From: Bacteroidales bacterium
Lineage (GTDB): Bacteria; Bacteroidota; Bacteroidia; Bacteroidales; GWA2-32-17
Assembly: GCA_026417155.1 (NCBI GenBank)
Contig: JAOADU010000010.1
Coordinates: forward strand, 1-45,335
Length of the DNA stretch: 45,335 nucleotides
Direction: 5' to 3'
Shown here: positions 35,832 through 43,605 of the stretch, piece by piece
How the letters are laid out: each line of letters starts with the position of its first letter
Numbering within the stretch: the stretch's first letter is position 1
The notes under the pieces: generated by a model
Told to the model about the DNA's origin: nothing
Databases searched by the model: none
What the model saw: only the letters and a program-made list of their open reading frames with translations
Position numbers and translations under genes: made by a program

Positions 35832-37676
35832 TTATTCTACCGTAACAGATTTAGCCAGATTTCTTGGTTGATCTACATTACATCCGCGAAGTACGGCAAT
35901 ATAATATGAAAGTAATTGTAAAGGAATAACAGAAATTAAAGGGGTAAGAATATCGGGAGTTTCGGGAATTTCAAATACATGGTCAGCTAATTTTGTGATG
36001 GTTTCATCGCCTTCGGTAACAATAGCTATAACAATGCCTTTACGTGCTTTTACTTCTTGAATATTGGAAACAATTTTTTCGTACGATTTATCTTTCGATG
36101 CTAACACAATAACAGGCATATGTTCATCTATTAAGGCAATAGGACCGTGTTTCATTTCGGCAGCTGGATAACCTTCGGCATGAATGTACGAAATTTCTTT
36201 AAGTTTAAGGGCGCCTTCGAGAGCGACAGGAAATAAATAACCTCGTCCTAAGTACAAGCTATTAGTTATGTTAAAGTATTTTTCGGCTAATTCTTTTATT
36301 TGTTGGTGTTTTTCAAGAATTTTTTCGATTTTTGATGGGATGGAATAAATATGTTCTATGAAATGTTTGTATTGTGTATCGGATATGGTTTTTCGTTTAA
36401 AACCAAGTAAAACGGCCATCATGGTTAGAACAGTTACTTGTGCTGTAAAGGCTTTTGTACTAGCAACACCTATCTCGGGACCTGCATGAGTATATACTCC
36501 AGCATGTGTTTCGCGAGGAATACTGCTTCCTACAACATTACAAATGCCTAATACAGTGCAACCTGCTTGCTTGGCAAGCTTTATGGCAGCTAATGTGTCG
36601 GCAGTTTCGCCACTTTGACTTATGGCAATTATGATGTCATCGGGATATAATACCGGATTACGATAACGAAATTCAGATGCATATTCAACTTCGACAGGGA
36701 TACGTGCAATATCTTCTAGTAAATATTCGCCAACTAAACCAGCATGCCATGATGTTCCGCAACCAATGATAATAATTCGTTTTGCATGCACAAGTTTGTC
36801 CATAACGTTGTACAAGCCACCTAAAGTAATTTCTTTTTTATCAATAGAGATACGTCCGCGAATTGTATCTTCAATGGCACGCGGTTGTTCGAAAATTTCT
36901 TTGAGCATGAAATGTTCGTAACCGCCTTTTTCTATTTCGCCAATGTCCATATCTAACTCCTGAATAGTAGGAGTTACTGGAACATTCATAATGGTTTTAA
37001 AAGTTACCTGATCAGGTTTTACAATCGCAACGTCGTTGTCGTTTAAAAATACAACGCGATTGGTATGTTCGATGATAGGCGTAGCATCGCTGGCAAAAAA
37101 ATACTCACCTTCGCCAATACCAACTACCAAGGGACTTCCTTTGCGAGCCGCAAATATTGTATTGGGTTCGTCGGTACAAAGTACTAAAATGCCATAAGCT
37201 CCTTCTACTTTGGTAAGTGCAAGGCGAATAGCAATTTCTGCAGAAACTTGTCCTTTAATGTAAATGTATTCAATTAAATTGACGAGTACTTCTGTATCGG
37301 TTTGACTAGTAAATTTGTAGCAACGATCTTCCAATCTTTTTTTGAGTCGAGCATAATTTTCAATAATGCCATTATGAATAATAATAAATTTCTTGTTCAT
37401 AGAAACATGAGGATGGGCGTTGATGTCATTGGGTTCTCCGTGAGTAGCCCATCGGGTATGACCTATTCCAATGTTTCCGGTTAAATCTTTGCCAATGGTG
37501 TTGTTTTCTAAATCGGCAACTTTGCCTTTATATTTGTAAACGTTAAAAGTTTGCTTGTCGGGGTTTATGATGGCAATTCCGGCCGAATCGTAACCGCGGT
37601 ATTCTAGGCGTTTTAAACCGTTAATTACTATAGGAAACGCTTGTCGCGGACCAATGTATCCGACTATTCCACACAT
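35832..37676 (-). CDS. glmS: Glutamine-fructose-6-phosphate aminotransferase (isomerizing)
   Basis: A 614-residue cytoplasmic enzyme that makes glucosamine-6-phosphate for peptidoglycan and LPS. It starts MCGIVGYIGPRQAF with the nucleophile Cys2 of the glutaminase domain. GHTRWATHG and HNGIIENYA complete that half. Two SIS sugar-isomerase domains follow (GCGTSWHAGLVGEYLLE, AISQSGETADTLAA, GRGYLFPVALEGALKLKE), and the end DQPRNLAKSVTVE is the conserved C-terminal tail. No ribozyme was recognised upstream; the DUF4270 gene ends only 4 nt before the start. Confidence 0.97.
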   Translation of the reverse strand: MCGIVGYIGPRQAFPIVINGLKRLEYRGYDSAGIAIINPDKQTFNVYKYKGKVADLENNTIGKDLTGNIGIGHTRWATHGEPNDINAHPHVSMNKKFIIIHNGIIENYARLKKRLEDRCYKFTSQTDTEVLVNLIEYIYIKGQVSAEIAIRLALTKVEGAYGILVLCTDEPNTIFAARKGSPLVVGIGEGEYFFASDATPIIEHTNRVVFLNDNDVAIVKPDQVTFKTIMNVPVTPTIQELDMDIGEIEKGGYEHFMLKEIFEQPRAIEDTIRGRISIDKKEITLGGLYNVMDKLVHAKRIIIIGCGTSWHAGLVGEYLLEDIARIPVEVEYASEFRYRNPVLYPDDIIIAISQSGETADTLAAIKLAKQAGCTVLGICNVVGSSIPRETHAGVYTHAGPEIGVASTKAFTAQVTVLTMMAVLLGFKRKTISDTQYKHFIEHIYSIPSKIEKILEKHQQIKELAEKYFNITNSLYLGRGYLFPVALEGALKLKEISYIHAEGYPAAEMKHGPIALIDEHMPVIVLASKDKSYEKIVSNIQEVKARKGIVIAIVTEGDETITKLADHVFEIPETPDILTPLISVIPLQLLSYYIAVLRGCNVDQPRNLAKSVTVE

Positions 37677-37680
37677 ACAG

Positions 37681-38961
37681 TTATGGTTTTAAATAAGTTA
37701 AAGAAACACGCATTTTATTTTGTGCCGTGGGGCCTTTGATAATTACTCTATTAGCGCTTACACGATTATCGCTCACAAAAAGGACTATTCCAAAATCTTG
37801 TTTATTTGTATAAGCTAATTGCTGTAAGTATCGAGAAATGTTAAACCTATATTCGGTTAATCCACTATTCCCTTGACCACCAAAATAGGTAGTGTTTACA
37901 AAATAATCGGGCAAAAATTCGTAAGTTCCGTCCGACTTTAAAGCTGCTAATAATAATTTAAGTGGAGCTTTGTATGTATTTGAGAAAGCATCGTTATGAA
38001 CTGGAATGATTAGCTCTGCTTTTACAAAAGCCAATAAATTTTGTTTTGCATATTCTTTAATGTATGGAAATTTAATTTTTACATTTAACCCAGACATAGC
38101 ATGAAGATACAATAAAGAATCATTAGCAGTAGAATCATTTATGGAATGAATGCTTGAATTCGTATAATCGTGTGAAAACAAATTAATTCGTGCACAAGTA
38201 TTGTTGAATACGAAATCATATTTTTTTGAGCCTTCCGAATTTTTGTAATATAATGTAACTTTTGATTTTCGACTTAATAAATTGAAATATAAAATCGCAC
38301 CATTTGAAGCAACAGGTTGAGCCTCAAAATAAAAACCTTTGAAAAATTTAATGAAATTATCGTTGTTAGTTAAATCTGTAGAAGATGCTGAGATAATATG
38401 TTGAGCAAAAGCGTCGGACAATTTAATTGCCAAACAGCTGTCATTAGGGCGTGGCAGAAAAGAAATGGTGCCAATTATTTTTTGATTGGGGATATAGGGT
38501 GCCATATTCAAGTTAGAGTAATAAGTTGAATCTAAATAAATGCTTTTTTCAATTTCATAGATTTTTATGTTTTGCACGATAGTAGTGTCGCCATAAAAAC
38601 TTTTATAATCGAGGTAAACAACAATAGAATCGGCAACAGGACTTGAACCAAAGCTTACATTAGAAGAAGCTAATTTCATTTGTGTAACAAACGAAGCATT
38701 AACGAATCCAAACACGGGGTCGGTATAAGACCCAAGGAGCGAAAGAGAGCGTTCATCGGTCGAAAGAGAATCTTCGCGAAAAGTATAAGCTTTAATAGTT
38801 ATGGTATCTATAGTTTGTCCGTTAATAATATCGGCATCATCTTGTAAACTAAGTCCAATGATAGAAGGATCTTTTTTGCAAGAAGAGAAAAGCAAACACA
38901 AAACTGTAATAAAGTGTATAAGCTTAAAATTCTTCGATATATTTTTTTTCGATAATACTGT
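37681..38961 (-). CDS. DUF4270 family lipoprotein
   Basis: I favour the ATG at 38961 (MTVLSKKNISKNFKLIHF), which gives a normal lipoprotein signal ending LCLLFSSC. An ATG at 38985 adds 8 residues. Either start overlaps the end of the preceding gene, by 38 or 62 nt. The 426-residue product has the DUF4270 opening KKDPSIIGLSLQDDADIINGQ, then SLLGSYTDPVFGFVNASFVTQ, SPVADSIVVYLDY and a C-terminal half with the NISRYLQQL segment. The family is Bacteroidota-specific, outer-membrane lipoprotein-like and of unknown role. Its place between the glycogen-synthase-like gene and glmS is a recurrent arrangement. Confidence 0.85.
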   Translation of the reverse strand, partial: TVLSKKNISKNFKLIHFITVLCLLFSSCKKDPSIIGLSLQDDADIINGQTIDTITIKAYTFREDSLSTDERSLSLLGSYTDPVFGFVNASFVTQMKLASSNVSFGSSPVADSIVVYLDYKSFYGDTTIVQNIKIYEIEKSIYLDSTYYSNLNMAPYIPNQKIIGTISFLPRPNDSCLAIKLSDAFAQHIISASSTDLTNNDNFIKFFKGFYFEAQPVASNGAILYFNLLSRKSKVTLYYKNSEGSKKYDFVFNNTCARINLFSHDYTNSSIHSINDSTANDSLLYLHAMSGLNVKIKFPYIKEYAKQNLLAFVKAELIIPVHNDAFSNTYKAPLKLLLAALKSDGTYEFLPDYFVNTTYFGGQGNSGLTEYRFNISRYLQQLAYTNKQDFGIVLFVSDNRVSANRVIIKGPTAQNKMRVSLTYLKP

Positions 38962-39751
38962 CATAAAAGTCAGCGTAAGCATCAATATATTTTTCTGAAT
39001 CGTAATTAGCTAAAACTTTAATGTTCTTTTCGTTAATATAATTTAAGATATTCTTGTTTATGTTTTCATCGGCAAGAATAACAGCATCGGAATATTGAAT
39101 GGCAAGTTTAATAATATTTTCGTATGTAGGTTTTTCAATAATTTTAATATCTTCTTTTGTAATATCGTCGATGGGTACTTTATTGATAAATTCGGGGTTA
39201 AGCATTTCTTTAAACTCCTGATCGTAGATGCTAAAAATAACCTTAGAATGATCGAATATAGGGTCCTCTTTAAATGCCATTTTGACGTAAAGTGGGACTA
39301 ATGCGCTAAACCAACCATGACAATGAATGATATCGGGAGCCCAACGTAATTTTTTAACAGTTTCTAAAACACCCCGAGCATAAAAAATACAACGTTCATC
39401 ATTATCAGGAAACATGTGTCCTTTATCATCTGTGAAAATAAATTTGCGTTTAAAAAAGTCTTCATTATCAATGAAATACACTTGCATTCGTGCCGATTGA
39501 ATAGAAGCTACTTTAATAATTAAAGGATGGTCGGTATTATTGATAACCATATTCATTCCCGAAAGACGAATAACTTCGTGAAGCTGATTGCGTCTTTCAT
39601 TAATGTTGCCAAATCGTGGCATAAATGTGCGAATTTCCTTACCTCGCTCTTGGATTCCTTGAGGTAAATACCGCCCAATTAGCGAAATTTTGTTTTCTGG
39701 TAAATAAGGCACAATTTCCTGATTTACAAATAGGATTTTCTCTTTTTCCAT
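38924..39751 (-). CDS. Short glycogen/starch synthase-like protein (GT5 N-terminal domain only)
   Basis: A 275-residue cytoplasmic protein. KILFVNQEIVPYLPENKISLIG, LPQGIQERGKEIRTFMPRFGNINERR, YFIDNEDFFKRK and PDIIHCHGWFSALVPLYVKM match the N-terminal Rossmann domain of GT5 glycogen synthases. The second, nucleotide-sugar-binding domain is absent, and the protein stops cleanly. The usual KxGGL substrate loop is replaced by PENKISLIG. Single-domain versions like this are widespread and conserved in Bacteroidota, so this is not a fresh truncation, but synthase activity should not be assumed. It heads the train down to recN and has its own good promoter. Confidence 0.85.
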   Translation of the reverse strand: MEKEKILFVNQEIVPYLPENKISLIGRYLPQGIQERGKEIRTFMPRFGNINERRNQLHEVIRLSGMNMVINNTDHPLIIKVASIQSARMQVYFIDNEDFFKRKFIFTDDKGHMFPDNDERCIFYARGVLETVKKLRWAPDIIHCHGWFSALVPLYVKMAFKEDPIFDHSKVIFSIYDQEFKEMLNPEFINKVPIDDITKEDIKIIEKPTYENIIKLAIQYSDAVILADENINKNILNYINEKNIKVLANYDSEKYIDAYADFYDSIIEKKYIEEF

Positions 39752-39780
39752 GTTTTAGGAGAACGAAATAAAATAATTCG

Positions 39781-39811
39781 CAAAGTTACAAAAAATAAAA
39801 GTTTAAAACAA
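39781..39811 (-). promoter_or_regulatory. Bacteroidota-type promoter for the glycogen-synthase-like/glmS/recN train
   Basis: On the minus strand TTG (39811-39809) is followed after 20 bases by TAACTTTG (39788-39781), matching the TTTG / TAnnTTTG consensus and spacing. The leader to the ATG at 39751 is about 25-30 bases. Seven downstream genes have gaps or overlaps so small that this may serve all of them. Confidence 0.68.
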
Positions 39812-39902
39812 TTCCAAATATTTCTAAAAGAAGTTGAAAATTTTAATAGCCATAACGTTGCTCTACATTAAGAGATATTAACAGTCAATAGATAAATTTC
39901 TA

Positions 39903-39933
39903 TTTGATATCTCAATTTAATTTCTTAATTTTG
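39903..39933 (+). promoter_or_regulatory. Bacteroidota-type promoter for the coiled-coil/zapA unit
   Basis: TTTG at 39903-39906 and TAATTTTG at 39926-39933 are separated by 19 bases, an exact match to the Bacteroidota consensus. The ATG at 39951 lies about 10 bases past the expected transcription start, so the leader is very short. Confidence 0.7.
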
Positions 39934-39950
39934 CGTTAAGAAATTTTAGC

Positions 39951-40247
39951 ATGGATGCATGGAATTTGCTGTATGAGTCTTTGGAGCAAAAAGTTCTAAG
40001 ATTAATGGAGCAAATAAGGTTTCTAAAGCAAGAAAATGAAAGGCTTAAACAATTATTAAGCCAGAATCAAGAAACCTTACAAACCATGCAACAAATGCTA
40101 AAAAAATCGGAGGAAGAAAAAAAACTATTAACAACAGCGGCTTTGCTTGTAAAAACGGAACAGAAAGACATACAGCAAGCAAATAGCAGAATTAATAGTT
40201 TAGTGCGGGAGATAGATGAATGTATAGCTCTATTAACCAAAGAATAA
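39951..40247 (+). CDS. Small coiled-coil protein encoded with ZapA
   Basis: A 98-residue cytoplasmic protein that is almost entirely coiled coil (LEQKVLRLMEQIRFLKQENE, then QMLKKSEEEKKLL). Its stop overlaps the zapA start as TAATG, so the two are translationally coupled. The first 40 residues have the leucine-heptad and KQENERLK pattern seen in ZapB-like and other division-associated coiled coils. A role as a ZapA partner in Z-ring organisation is inference from this coupling. No named family is certain. Confidence 0.75.
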   Translation: MDAWNLLYESLEQKVLRLMEQIRFLKQENERLKQLLSQNQETLQTMQQMLKKSEEEKKLLTTAALLVKTEQKDIQQANSRINSLVREIDECIALLTKE

Positions 40248-40549
40248 TGAACGAAGATAAAATTACCATACGGATTAATGTTGCCGACAGGTACTATCCA
40301 ATCACTATAAAACGTAGTGATGAGGAATCGTTCAGAGAAGTAGGTAAACAAATTAATGATGTGTACCTGAAAATGTGTCAACTCTTTCCTGGTAAAGATT
40401 CACAAGATTATTTAGCAATGACTCTTTTGCAAATGGTTATAAAATCACAACAAACTGAAAAACAAACTCAATTTGAAGAATTTGTAAAAAAAATTGAGCA
40501 ATTAGATAAAACAATAGAAGATTTTTTGGTAATAGAGCAGGTTCTTTAA
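40247..40549 (+). CDS. zapA: Cell division protein ZapA
   Basis: I start at the ATG at 40247, inside the TAATG overlap. The in-frame ATG at 40220 would extend into the preceding gene. The 100-residue protein has the ZapA globular head (ITIRINVADRYYPITIKRSDEE, FREVGKQINDVYLKM), the segment DYLAMTLLQMVIK, and a C-terminal coiled coil. ZapA bundles FtsZ filaments at the division site. The next element is the 6S RNA, the same zapA/ssrS adjacency known from gammaproteobacteria. Confidence 0.9.
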   Translation: MNEDKITIRINVADRYYPITIKRSDEESFREVGKQINDVYLKMCQLFPGKDSQDYLAMTLLQMVIKSQQTEKQTQFEEFVKKIEQLDKTIEDFLVIEQVL

Positions 40550-40567
40550 CATAAACATAGGCTATAG

Positions 40568-40766
40568 CCCGCATTAATTCTTAAACCTTTTTAAAAATCA
40601 ACACCAATAAATATGGGGTTGATCTCAGTTGACGTATGATAGGCCTCAACTTGCTTCGGCAAGTGCTGCTTAAGCAGCCAGTGGACATCAAAAGTCAATG
40701 GTAGACCCCACCGTGAATTTTAGGGTTTTATAAAAAGCTTTTAAGAATTTAATGCGGGTTTTTTTT
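40568..40766 (+). ncRNA. ssrS: 6S RNA (Bacteroidota type)
   Basis: About 200 bases fold into one long interrupted hairpin. The closing stem pairs 40568-40585 with 40739-40758 (CCCGCATTA... with ...TAATGCGGG, one bulge) and is followed by eight Ts, so it also acts as terminator. Two unpaired strands of about 25 bases, the central bubble, come next. The upper stem has TGGGGT/ACCCCA (40614-40619 with 40705-40710), TTGAC/GTCAA and TGAT/ATCA. The apex carries an ACTTGC-TTCG-GCAAGT hairpin (649-664 of this kilobase) and GCTGC-TTAA-GCAGC. The stem / bubble / stem layout and size are those of 6S RNA, which binds the housekeeping RNA polymerase holoenzyme. Position between zapA and rny supports it. 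A protein-coding reading is not supported. Confidence 0.85.
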
Positions 40767-40794
40767 ATATAAAAATGAACTAAAATAGGATGTT

Positions 40795-42330
40795 ATGGTA
40801 CTAACAATTGTTATTGGAGTTTTCGCATTAGCTCTTGGAGCAGGCGTTTCGTATGTGCTATGGGATAAAGCACTACAAAAAAAGAAAGAAAGAATAATTA
40901 AAGATGCACAAAACGAGGCAGAAGTAATTTTAAAACAAAAAGAATTACAAGCAAAAGAAAAATTTTTGCAATTAAAGTCAGAGCATGAAAAATATGTAAA
41001 TGAAAAAAATGCTCGATTAGCACAAACAGAAGCAAAAATTATTCAAAAAGACACTTTATTATCACAACGATTAGAAGAAGTGCAACGAAAGAAAAAAGAA
41101 CTCGACACGTTGCAAACTAATCTAAATGCACAAGCAGAAATGCTAAAAAAGAAAGAAGAAGAACTAGATAAAGCTCAACGATTGCATTTAGAAAAATTAG
41201 AAGCAATTAGTAAATTAACTGCCGAAGAAGCAAAACAGCAACTCATAGAATTGATGCGTGCAGAAGCCAAAACTGAAGCTATGGCATACATTAATGAAGT
41301 AATGGAAGAAGCCAAGCTTACAGCAAGCAAAGAAGCCAAAAAAATCGTAATACAAACCATTCAGCGTATTGCTCCAGAAGTAGCCATAGAAAATAGTGTT
41401 ACTGTTTTTCCAATTGAAAACGATGAAATGAAAGGAAGAATTATTGGAAGAGAAGGAAGAAATATTCGTGCTTTAGAAGCGGCAACAGGTGTAGAAATTA
41501 TTATAGACGATACGCCCGAAGCCATTGTATTATCTGCTTTCGATCCAATACGTCGAGAAATAGCACGACTGGCATTGCATCAACTAGTTGCTGATGGCAG
41601 AATACATCCAGCACGCATCGAAGAAGTTGTTGAAAAGGTTAAAAAGCAAATTGAAGAAGAAATAATGGAAGTTGGTAAACGTACAACCATTGATCTGGGA
41701 ATTCATGGAATGCATCCCGAACTAATTCGACTTGTTGGTAAAATGAAATACCGCTCTTCGTATGGACAAAATTTATTACAACATTCTCGTGAAGTAGCCA
41801 ACTTATGTGCTGTAATGGCTACAGAGCTTAAACTGAATGCAGCCCTTGCCAAAAGAGCAGGACTATTACACGATATTGGCAAAGTTGCCGATGAAAATCC
41901 AGAACTTCCGCATGCCATACTTGGGATGCAATTAGCCGAAAAATATAAAGAAAAACCCGAAGTTTGTAATGCCATTGGCTCGCACCATGAAGAAGTGGAA
42001 ATGAATACGCTTATCGCTCCAATTGTTCAAGTATGCGATGCTATAAGTGGCGCACGTCCCGGAGCACGTAGAGAAATAGCCGAAGCTTATATTAAAAGGT
42101 TAAAGGACCTCGAAGAACTTGCAATGTCTTATCCAGGAGTTTTAAAAACTTATGCGATACAGGCAGGAAGAGAGTTAAGAGTTATCGTAGGACACGATAA
42201 ACTTTCTGATAAAGAAGCCGAAGTATTATCGTTCGATTTAGCTAAAAGAATTCAAGATGAACTAACTTATCCAGGACAAATAAAAATAACAGTAATTAGA
42301 GAAACAAGAGCTGTAGCTATTGCTAAGTAA
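40795..42330 (+). CDS. rny: Ribonuclease Y
   Basis: A 511-residue membrane-anchored endoribonuclease that starts mRNA decay. An N-terminal membrane helix (about 2-23) precedes a long coiled coil (about 28-190). A KH domain has [15 protein letters not shown] (from 214), and an HD domain has LLQHSREVA and [10 protein letters not shown] (H359, D360), then SHHEE. The end is the conserved RNase Y tail with [16 protein letters not shown]. Length is normal. No separate promoter is obvious in the 28 bases after the 6S RNA, so expression may come by read-through of its terminator or from a weak site. Confidence 0.97.
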   Translation: MVLTIVIGVFALALGAGVSYVLWDKALQKKKERIIKDAQNEAEVILKQKELQAKEKFLQLKSEHEKYVNEKNARLAQTEAKIIQKDTLLSQRLEEVQRKKKELDTLQTNLNAQAEMLKKKEEELDKAQRLHLEKLEAISKLTAEEAKQQLIELMRAEAKTEAMAYINEVMEEAKLTASKEAKKIVIQTIQRIAPEVAIENSVTVFPIENDEMKGRIIGREGRNIRALEAATGVEIIIDDTPEAIVLSAFDPIRREIARLALHQLVADGRIHPARIEEVVEKVKKQIEEEIMEVGKRTTIDLGIHGMHPELIRLVGKMKYRSSYGQNLLQHSREVANLCAVMATELKLNAALAKRAGLLHDIGKVADENPELPHAILGMQLAEKYKEKPEVCNAIGSHHEEVEMNTLIAPIVQVCDAISGARPGARREIAEAYIKRLKDLEELAMSYPGVLKTYAIQAGRELRVIVGHDKLSDKEAEVLSFDLAKRIQDELTYPGQIKITVIRETRAVAIAK

Positions 42331-42360
42331 TATTCAACATTAGTTTGTTAATATCATTTT

Positions 42361-42383
42361 CATGCATAAAAGGAACTTGCATG
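42361..42383. repeat. Small inverted repeat upstream of the OmpA-family gene
   Basis: CATGCA (42361-42366) and TGCATG (42378-42383) form a perfect 6-bp inverted repeat with an 11-base spacer. It lies just upstream of the predicted -7 element at 42394. It could be an operator or part of the rny transcript end. No T-run follows. Confidence 0.3.
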
Positions 42384-42393
42384 GAATAAAAAT

Positions 42394-42401
42394 TAATTTT
42401 G
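42394..42401 (+). promoter_or_regulatory. Predicted -7 element for the OmpA-family gene
   Basis: TAATTTTG, an exact TAnnTTTG match identical to those at 39926 and 43577, lies 16 bases before the ATG at 42418. No TTG is at the normal -33 spacing. Confidence 0.52.
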
Positions 42402-42417
42402 TAAAAAATCTATCCGT

Positions 42418-43437
42418 ATGAGAAATATTCTTTTTTCAGTAATTGTCTTATTGTCAATAGTTTCGTGTGTTCCATTAAAGCAATATAAAGATTTAAAGCT
42501 AAAAAATCAGCAGTGCGAAGATGAACGAGCATATTTAAAAAATCAACAAAAAGAGTTGACAGAAAAAGTAAACGAATTAAATATTCAAATTGAAAACCTT
42601 AAAAAACAAGTTAGTTCTTTATCGTTAGATACAGCATCGTTAGGTTACACAAAACGTTCATTAACCGAGCAATTAACCCGAATGACAAAGCTAAATGAAG
42701 AATTAAATGCTTTATTAAAAAAGAAAAGTCAGGAAACGACTGCCGAAAATCAGAAGTTGTTAGCACAGTTGCAACAATTGCAAGAATCTTTACTGAAAAA
42801 GGAAGACGAATTAAAAGCCTTAGAACGTGAAATAAACAAAAAGAAATATAATGTTGATTCGCTAATGGCAGAATTAAATTCAAAAACCGAATTATTAGAA
42901 AAGAAAAACGCTCGTTTAATCGAATTGGAAGGAATATTAAGCAAAAAAGACTCGGCAGTTAAAGCATTGAAAGAAAAAGTAGCTAAAGCATTAAAAGGAT
43001 ATGAAGGACAAGGTTTGTCGGTTACATATAAAAACGGTAAAGTTTACGTATCAATGGAAGAAAAATTATTATTTCAGTCGGGTCGTTGGGAAGTAGATGC
43101 CAAAGGACAAAAGGCAATAAAAGATTTAGCAGTTGTATTAGAGAAAAATCCCGATGTAAATATTATGATTGAAGGACATACAGACGATGTTCCATATAAA
43201 GGCACTGGTGGAGTTGAGGACAACTGGGATTTGAGCACAAAAAGAGCAACCGCAGTCTTAAAAATATTGTTATCTAATTCAAAAATTGACCCTCAAAGAG
43301 TAACTGCAGCAGGTAGAGGTGAATATTTACCTGTTGTATCAGCAAAAACACCCGAGGCAAGAGCAAAAAACCGAAGAACAGAAATTATTCTAACACCTAA
43401 ATTAGATGAGTTGTTTAAAATTTTGGATTCTAATTAA
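42418..43437 (+). CDS. OmpA-family peptidoglycan-binding lipoprotein with coiled coil
   Basis: A 339-residue protein. The signal ends LLSIVSC with lipobox Cys17. A coiled coil fills about residues 25-195 (LKNQQKELTEKVNELN, KKEDELKALEREINKK). The OmpA C-terminal domain (about 205-335) has LLFQSGRWEVDAKG, MIEGHTDDVPYKG, NWDLSTKRATAV and KNRRTEIIL, with the Asp and Arg that hold diaminopimelate in the family. It would tie the outer membrane to peptidoglycan. It is preceded by its own -7 element and followed by the surface-protein gene. Confidence 0.9.
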   Translation: MRNILFSVIVLLSIVSCVPLKQYKDLKLKNQQCEDERAYLKNQQKELTEKVNELNIQIENLKKQVSSLSLDTASLGYTKRSLTEQLTRMTKLNEELNALLKKKSQETTAENQKLLAQLQQLQESLLKKEDELKALEREINKKKYNVDSLMAELNSKTELLEKKNARLIELEGILSKKDSAVKALKEKVAKALKGYEGQGLSVTYKNGKVYVSMEEKLLFQSGRWEVDAKGQKAIKDLAVVLEKNPDVNIMIEGHTDDVPYKGTGGVEDNWDLSTKRATAVLKILLSNSKIDPQRVTAAGRGEYLPVVSAKTPEARAKNRRTEIILTPKLDELFKILDSN

Positions 43438-43552
43438 TATAAAGTTTTTTCCGAAAATTACATCTTTAACATTTATTAACTTATTGTAAATAGCTGAATA
43501 TTAGCTACTAAAGCATTTTTTTCTTATGAAGATAAAAATTTATGTTGCAATA

Positions 43553-43584
43553 TTTGCTTTTTATCAAAATTTATTTTAATTTTG
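43553..43584 (+). promoter_or_regulatory. Bacteroidota-type promoter for the SprB-repeat surface protein
   Basis: TTTG (43553-43556) and TAATTTTG (43577-43584) are separated by 20 bases, a consensus match. The ATG at 43606 follows with a leader of about 15 bases. Confidence 0.68.
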
Positions 43585-43605
43585 TCTAAATAAAATTAGA
43601 TTGTT

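Noticed and set aside
37677-37680. glmS ribozyme or other riboswitch before glmS
   Set aside because: Only 4 bases separate glmS from the preceding gene, leaving no room for a leader element.
40067-40381. Minus-strand open frame across the coiled-coil/zapA junction
   Set aside because: Antisense to two well-supported coupled genes; its Ser/Phe-rich product is typical of a shadow.
41703-41975. Minus-strand open frame inside rny
   Set aside because: Antisense to the RNase Y HD domain, which is highly conserved; no independent signals.
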